A stretch of DNA of 10,769 bases from DASZZX01 sp036260415. Lineage in GTDB: Bacteria > Actinomycetota > Nitriliruptoria > Nitriliruptorales > JAHWKO01. The DNA lies in NCBI GenBank assembly GCA_036260415.1, contig DASZZX010000123.1, positions 1 to 10,769 of the forward strand, in the 5' to 3' direction. The notes under the pieces are model-generated. The model had not been told where the DNA came from. It searched no databases and saw only the letters and a list, made by a program, of their open reading frames with translations. Shown here one piece after another: positions 7,730 to 10,769 of this stretch; the first letter of the stretch is position 1, and each line of letters opens with the position of its first letter. The position numbers and the translations under genes were made by a program.

Positions 7730-8662
7730 TCAACGGCGTAGGGGCTGCAGCGGACGGCCCTCCACCACGCGGTTGGTGATCGCCCCCAGGCGCTCGACCT
7801 CCAGGGTGACCTCGTCGCCCGGCTCCAGCCACGGGTACGCGTCGTGGCCGTGCAGCAGTGACAGCTCGAGGATGCAGCCCGTCCCGGCGGCGCCCGACCC
7901 GATCACGTCGCCGGGCGACACCCACGTCCCGCGGGAGGCATGCGCCACCATCTCACCGAAGGACCAGTGCACGTCCGCCAGATTGGCGCGGGAGTACTCG
8001 CGCCCGTTGACGCGGGCGGTCATGGTGAGGTCGTAGGCCTGCCCGGCGGCGTGTGGCTCGAGCTCGTCCGGGGTCACGAGGTGGGGACCGAGCGTGGTGG
8101 CGAAGTCCTTGCCCTTGACGGGGCCGAGCTGCAGGGCCATCTCGCGGCGCTGCAGGTCGCGGGCGCTCCAGTCGTTCAGGACCGTGAAGCCGGCGATGTG
8201 GCGCGTCGCTTGCTCGGGAGCGAGGTCACGGCCGGCCAACCCCACGACCGCGGCGACCTCCAGCTCGTAGTCCAGGGCGGACGAGCCCGGCGGGACCGCC
8301 ACGTCGGCGCCCGTTGCGACGATCGCATGGGGGTTGCTGAAGTAGAACACCGGCTGCTCGTACCACGCCGGGTCGATGCCGAGCCCGCGGGCCCGGCGGG
8401 CGTTGGTGACGTGCTGCTCGAAGGCGGAGAAGTCCCTGACCGCCGGCGGACGAGGGATCGGAGCCGAGAGACGGACCTCGTCGACGGACACCACCTCGGC
8501 AGGGTCATCACCCGCGTGCGCCCCCGCCTCGGCCAGCCGGTCGGGGTCGCCCAGGAGCTCGAGCAGGGTCACGCCCTGCGGGAGCCCGTACAGCCGCTCG
8601 TCGACCACCAGGCCGACCCGGTCCTCGTCGCCGCCGGGGTGGCGGTAGGTCGCCCAGCGCAT
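7730..8662 (-). CDS. fah: fumarylacetoacetase (FAH family)
   Basis: A 310-residue fumarylacetoacetate hydrolase family protein (PF01557), likely splitting fumarylacetoacetate to fumarate and acetoacetate, the last step of homogentisate breakdown. Start ATG 8662 has GAGGAG seven bases upstream. Active-site residues known from mammalian FAH are visible: DFSAFEQH gives D77 and H84, matching Asp126 and the catalytic His133 at the same seven-residue spacing; DYELEVAAVVG gives the metal-binding pair E133/E135; NDWSARDLQ gives D164; GKDFATT gives K185. GxGxxGTG-type turns (GSGAAGTG, 255-262) close the fold. Many short FAH-family proteins act on other acylpyruvates, but the DFxxxxQH motif and the adjoining hmgA support the fumarylacetoacetase assignment. 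It is the first gene of the minus-strand pair and diverges from the gene at 8965. Confidence 0.88.
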   Translation of the reverse strand: MRWATYRHPGGDEDRVGLVVDERLYGLPQGVTLLELLGDPDRLAEAGAHAGDDPAEVVSVDEVRLSAPIPRPPAVRDFSAFEQHVTNARRARGLGIDPAWYEQPVFYFSNPHAIVATGADVAVPPGSSALDYELEVAAVVGLAGRDLAPEQATRHIAGFTVLNDWSARDLQRREMALQLGPVKGKDFATTLGPHLVTPDELEPHAAGQAYDLTMTARVNGREYSRANLADVHWSFGEMVAHASRGTWVSPGDVIGSGAAGTGCILELSLLHGHDAYPWLEPGDEVTLEVERLGAITNRVVEGRPLQPLRR

Positions 8663-8964
8663 CGACCACTCCTCGCTCGACCGCGGTCCGCGACGCCGGT
8701 CGCATCGTGCGACATCCGTGGTCGACGGCGCGCAGCCGACACCCAGTCGCGTGGACACATCAGGCGGTCGCACCCCGCCGAGCGCACCACCGTCCGCGCG
8801 CACGACCGGAGTCTCCGACGCGAGGTGGGACGAGGGGACCGCTGCGCCGCAGCCGGTCCTTCGAACGGGTCGTCTGTCCCTGATCGTTGTGCCGAGCCGT
8901 GCGGGTCGCTACCCGCGGCCGCGAGGGTTGGTTGGCGTGGACCCGAGACGCGAGGAGGCACGCC
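8663..8964. promoter_or_regulatory. 302-base divergent intergenic region with several dyads
   Basis: This non-coding stretch lies between divergent fah and the gene at 8965 and should hold both promoters, but no convincing -35/-10 pair is visible on either strand. Perfect inverted repeats include GACCGCGGTC (8679-8688, just outside the fah ribosome site), GTCGCA-TCG-TGCGAC (8699-8713) and GCGGGT-CGCT-ACCCGC (8901-8916), the last overlapped by CGCGGCCGCG (8914-8923). The first two are placed where an operator for fah-hmgA would act. The last lies about 35 bases before the ribosome site of the plus-strand gene. GC-rich DNA makes short dyads common, so these are candidates only. Confidence 0.45.
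8699..8713. repeat. 6-3-6 inverted repeat, possible operator upstream of fah
   Basis: GTCGCA-TCG-TGCGAC is a perfect six-base inverted repeat with a three-base spacer, 37-51 bases upstream of the fah start. Its size and place suit a dimeric regulator of the homogentisate genes. No regulator gene is in the window, so its use is unproven. Confidence 0.35.
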
Positions 8965-9681
8965 GTGGGATCCGGGGACGACACCCTGCGGACGCAGACA
9001 CGCGAACGGCTGGCTCTGCTGATGAAGACGCAGGCCAGCGCCCAACGCTTCAAGGCGCGAGGCGTGTCGGCATCGGAACTGGGACAGCAGCAGTCGGTAC
9101 CCATGGCCCAGGCCAGGGCGATCGTCGACGACTGGCCCGAGGCCCCCAAGACCGTCGGCGTGAAGCTCCTGGAGCACTACGGGGCGCCCCACGAGGCGAC
9201 CCCCACGAAGCTGTTCTGGTACCGCAACGGCCTGTGGGCTCGAACCGAGCTGAGCGCCGACGAGGTGGTGCACAACTTCCCGACGCCGCACACCGACTTC
9301 CTCACCCAGTACGTCGACTACCCGATCGACCTCGAACGAGCGACGGACCTGGTCAAGTTCGACGGCAGCGTCATCGTCGATCGCACGGCCGGCCAACTCG
9401 GCGCCCGCTGCGACCACGAGCCCTTCAACGTGCTGACCCTCAACCTCGCTGTGGAGATCATGGAGGGCCGTCGCACGATCGAGCAGGCGCGCGACCTGTA
9501 CGCCGAGACCGCTGCGGCGTTCGTGCTCGGCCGTGACGCCCCGTACGCCGAGCGCCTGCGGTTCGACGTCCCGGTCCCGGACGCCCCCGACCCCGACGAG
9601 CCGGTCATCGCCGATGACATGCTGAGACAGATGAAGGAGAAGCTCAAGGATCTCCTCGGCGGGGGGGACGTCCCGCAGTAG
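8965..9681 (+). CDS. conserved-looking hypothetical protein, 238 residues
   Basis: Start GTG 8965 is chosen because GAGGAGG (8952-8958) lies six bases upstream; the frame stays open further upstream without such a site. The protein is soluble with no signal peptide. Residues 1-46 are polar and may be a lineage-specific extension, since M47 opens the ordered part (MAQARAIVDDWPEAPK). The core has AIVDDWPEAPK (52-62), LLEHYGAPHEATPTKLFWYR (68-87), LSADEVVHNFPTPHTDFLTQYVDYP (97-120), GSVIVDRTAGQLGARCDHE (134-152) and YAETAAAFVLGRDAPYAERLRF (179-200). The tightly spaced His/Asp/Cys residues H103, H109, D111, C149, D150 and H151 could form a metal or catalytic site, which is inference. I recall similar proteins in actinobacteria and proteobacteria annotated only as hypothetical. 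The C-terminus is acidic, then a charged helix (MLRQMKEKLKDLL). It is divergent from fah, so co-regulation is conceivable. Confidence 0.8.
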   Translation: MGSGDDTLRTQTRERLALLMKTQASAQRFKARGVSASELGQQQSVPMAQARAIVDDWPEAPKTVGVKLLEHYGAPHEATPTKLFWYRNGLWARTELSADEVVHNFPTPHTDFLTQYVDYPIDLERATDLVKFDGSVIVDRTAGQLGARCDHEPFNVLTLNLAVEIMEGRRTIEQARDLYAETAAAFVLGRDAPYAERLRFDVPVPDAPDPDEPVIADDMLRQMKEKLKDLLGGGDVPQ

Positions 9682-9700
9682 ACGTCGGACCCCGCAGACC

Positions 9701-9735
9701 GTCGACGCGTCGACGCCGAAGGCGGTGGCCGCCTT
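9701..9735 (+). terminator. 14-base palindrome and GC hairpin after the 8965 gene
   Basis: Twenty bases after the stop of the 238-residue gene lies the perfect palindrome GTCGACGCGTCGAC (9701-9714). Five bases later comes AAGGCGG-TGG-CCGCCTT (9719-9735), a seven-base-pair hairpin with a three-base loop. There is no T tract beyond two Ts, so this would be a non-canonical actinobacterial terminator or an RNA stability element. Confidence 0.4.
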
Positions 9736-9759
9736 GAGCCGACGACGGTCCGGACGGCC

Positions 9760-9888
9760 ATGGGCTGCAGGGTTCGGCCGAGCTCGAGCGGAGCGATCCT
9801 GGAGGAGATCGAGGGTTCGGAGTCGGATGGGAGGATGCTGATGTTCCGGGTGAAGCTGGCGGGCCTGGCGGAGTACGGGAGAGGCTGA
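9760..9888 (+). CDS. possible small ORF coupled to the rhodanese-CBS gene
   Basis: An ATG at 9760 opens 42 codons ending at TGA 9886-9888, which overlaps the next ATG as TGATG. A shorter choice is ATG 9841, with GGAGG at 9830-9834 six bases upstream, giving the 15-residue MFRVKLAGLAEYGRG. The first choice has no ribosome site. The same frame is open back to the stop of the 238-residue gene (9681), so openness alone is weak evidence. The stop-start overlap and the GGAGG before ATG 9841 suggest a short leader peptide that could couple translation to the rhodanese gene, but it may be chance. No similarity is recognised. Confidence 0.25.
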   Translation: MGCRVRPSSSGAILEEIEGSESDGRMLMFRVKLAGLAEYGRG

Positions 9889-10571
9889 TGCCGGCCTTCA
9901 TCGACCGTGAGGAGCTGCAGCGGCTCGTCGAGGAGCGGGACGCGGTGGTGGCTGAGGTCCTGCCCCGGGCGGAGTACGACTGGGCGCATCTGCCGGGCGC
10001 GGTGCACCTGCCGCTGAGGGGATGGGACGTCGAGCGGGTCCGGGCCGTGCTCGACCGTGACCGGCCGGTGATCGTCTACTGCGACGACTACCAGTGAGAC
10101 ATGAGTCCGCGGGCCGCGTGGCGGCTCGACAGCCTCGGGTTCGACGCCTACGACTACGTAGCCGGCAAGGCTGACTGGCTCGCGTTCGGACTGGCCTACG
10201 AGGGCGATGCGCAGCTGGCCGGCAGCGTGCTGGCGACCGACGTGCCCACCTGCGGCTTCCGCGACCAGCTCGGTGACGTGCGCGCGGTGTTGGAGGAGAG
10301 CCGGTTCGGCCAGGTCGTCGCCCTGAACGGTGAGGGCATCGTGATGGGACGGCTCACCCGCGACGCGCTCGCAGCCCCCAAGGACACGACCGTGGACGCG
10401 CTCATGCGCGAGGGGCCGGCCACGGTGCGGCCGAGCGAGGAGCTGGGACGGCTGCTGCAGCGGATGCGTTGTGCCGGCATCGACGGGATCCTGGTGACGC
10501 GCTCTGACGGGCGCCTGTTGGGACTGCTCGAACGCGACCGCGGCGAGCGGGCGGTGGGGGACGGGACGTAG
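9888..10571 (+). CDS. rhodanese-CBS protein interrupted by in-frame TGA at codon 70
   Basis: One continuous frame of 227 codons plus stop, broken only by TGA at 10095-10097. It splits into 69 codons (9888-10097) and a piece that could restart at ATG 10101 (156 residues). Start ATG 9888 has GGGAGAGG at 9877-9884. Residues 1-65 are the first half of a rhodanese domain (EYDWAHLPGAVHLPL; VIVYC with presumed catalytic C65). After the TGA the same frame gives the second half (DMSPRAAWRLDSLGF, then YDYVAGKADWLA), so both parts are needed for one fold. Residues about 116-165 and 168-216 are two CBS motifs (GQVVALNGEGIVMGRL; GIDGILVTRSDGRLLGLLER). Rhodaneses move sulfane sulfur; CBS pairs often bind adenosyl nucleotides. 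No ribosome site precedes ATG 10101. Options: nonsense mutation (pseudogene), sequence error, or TGA read as selenocysteine. Confidence 0.8.
10095..10097 (+). other. in-frame TGA, candidate selenocysteine or nonsense codon
   Basis: The codons around it read YCDDYQ-TGA-DMSPRAA. I recall related rhodanese-CBS and CxGPGCNG-type rhodanese proteins having cysteine at this place, five residues after the catalytic cysteine. One base change from TGC or TGT to TGA, or a true Sec codon, would explain it. The frame, base composition and domain content continue unchanged on both sides. Confidence 0.6.
10110..10128 (+). ncRNA. SECIS-like hairpin downstream of the in-frame TGA
   Basis: CGGGCCGC-GTG-GCGGCTCG pairs over eight base pairs (one G-U) with a three-base loop that begins with G. 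Twenty bases separate the TGA from the loop. As I recall the bacterial SECIS model, a loop of at least three bases, a G in its first two positions and a 16-37 base distance are required, and all are met. The bulged U of the E. coli fdhF element is absent, and such hairpins arise easily in GC-rich coding DNA. Confidence 0.25.
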
Positions 10572-10572
10572 C

Positions 10573-10645
10573 CCGTCACGGCCAGCGCCACTCCCCTCGT
10601 TGCCACGGCGCCGTCCACGTCAGCGAGGGGCGCTACGGGTGACGG
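10573..10645. terminator. nested inverted repeat between convergent genes
   Basis: Several arms share a centre near 10609-10612: CCGTCAC (10573-10579) with GTGACGG (10639-10645); AGCGCC (10584-10589) with GGCGCT (10629-10634); CCCCTCGTTG (10593-10602) with CAGCGAGGGG (10621-10630, ten base pairs with one G-U); and ACGGCGCCGT (10605-10614) at the tip. It begins just after the rhodanese-CBS stop and ends just before the LLM stop, the expected place for a bidirectional terminator, though no T tract is present. Confidence 0.55.
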
Positions 10646-10646
10646 T

Positions 10647-10769
10647 TCAGCTGAGGTGGTCGGCTGCTGCGCGCAGGAACGGGTCTTGGTCGGGCCCGAC
10701 CTGGTGCTGGCTGACGTGCGTCACTCCCGATGCCGCGACGACCTCGACGACGTCGCTGACGCCGTCGAG
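10647..10769 (-). CDS. C-terminus of LLM-class F420-dependent oxidoreductase, 5' partial
   Basis: Reading the minus strand from the right edge gives 40 residues to the TGA (TCA at 10647-10649). They end with SGVTHVSQHQVGPDQDPFLR and a short tail ADHLS. The pattern GxxHVxxHQxGPDQxxFxR is the C-terminal signature I know from the LLM family related to F420-dependent glucose-6-phosphate dehydrogenase (TIGR03557-type), where it closes the (beta/alpha)8 barrel. The flavin or F420 site and substrate residues lie outside the window, so the reaction cannot be given. F420 use fits an actinobacterial host. The gene is convergent with the rhodanese-CBS gene across the nested inverted repeat. Confidence 0.7.
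   Translation of the reverse strand, partial: LDGVSDVVEVVAASGVTHVSQHQVGPDQDPFLRAAADHLS

Noticed and set aside
6732..9022. Plus-strand frames of 127, 302 and 360 codons opposite hmgA and fah
   Set aside because: They read as His/Val/Arg-rich mirrors of minus-strand enzymes that have intact active sites.
9318..10007. A 229-codon minus-strand frame across the 8965 gene, the gap and the rhodanese start
   Set aside because: Ser/Arg-rich composition, no recognisable domain and no ribosome site; it crosses two better-supported genes.
10101..10571. Independent gene starting at ATG 10101
   Set aside because: It has no ribosome site and begins in the middle of a rhodanese fold whose first half is in the same frame immediately upstream; restart remains possible but it is not a separate ancestral gene.
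1..10769. CRISPR array, tRNA/rRNA, insertion sequence or phage attachment site
   Set aside because: No regularly spaced repeats, no tRNA-like fold, no transposase or terminal inverted repeats were seen; the short dyads are isolated.

Overview
The window is very GC-rich, with strong third-position G/C, frequent GTG starts and GGAGG-type ribosome sites. The right edge carries the tail of a protein resembling F420-dependent luciferase-like (LLM) oxidoreductases. The left edge carries what looks like a cell-wall-binding repeat fused to a family-10-like glycosyl hydrolase. Together these point to a high-GC actinobacterium, possibly a deep-branching or environmental one; the taxon below that level cannot be read from the sequence.

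Layout. (1) Bases 1-1287 hold the 3' part of a secreted-type protein, a CWB2-like tail followed by a GHL10 (DUF187) hydrolase. (2) Bases 1359-1883 encode a 174-residue four-helix membrane protein whose stop overlaps the GTG start of hyuA. (3) Bases 1880-4006 and 5849 back to 4251 encode both subunits of a hydantoinase/oxoprolinase-type ATP-dependent enzyme, hyuA and hyuB. A small gene on the opposite strand (4011-4223) sits exactly in the gap between them. (4) Bases 5888-6379 encode a small protein, possibly SRPBCC/START-like. (5) On the minus strand, fah (8662-7730) and hmgA (7628-6417) encode the last and the ring-cleaving enzymes of homogentisate (tyrosine/phenylalanine) breakdown, with ligand residues intact. 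No maleylacetoacetate isomerase is visible here. (6) A 302-base divergent intergenic region rich in inverted repeats separates fah from a 238-residue conserved-looking protein of unknown function (8965-9681). (7) Bases 9888-10571 hold one continuous frame for a rhodanese domain followed by two CBS domains, interrupted by a single in-frame TGA at codon 70. (8) Bases 10573-10645 form a nested inverted repeat between this gene and the convergent LLM oxidoreductase tail (10647-10769).

How they fit together. The fah-hmgA pair is a coherent catabolic unit: HmgA opens homogentisate to maleylacetoacetate, and FAH splits fumarylacetoacetate to fumarate and acetoacetate. The HyuA/HyuB pair is a second catabolic or salvage unit whose substrate cannot be told from sequence.

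The most interesting point is the rhodanese-CBS gene. The TGA falls five residues after the presumed catalytic cysteine, where I recall homologues carrying a second cysteine. A hairpin begins 12 bases downstream with geometry compatible with a bacterial SECIS element. A selenocysteine protein is one reading. A point nonsense mutation or a sequencing error is at least as likely a priori.
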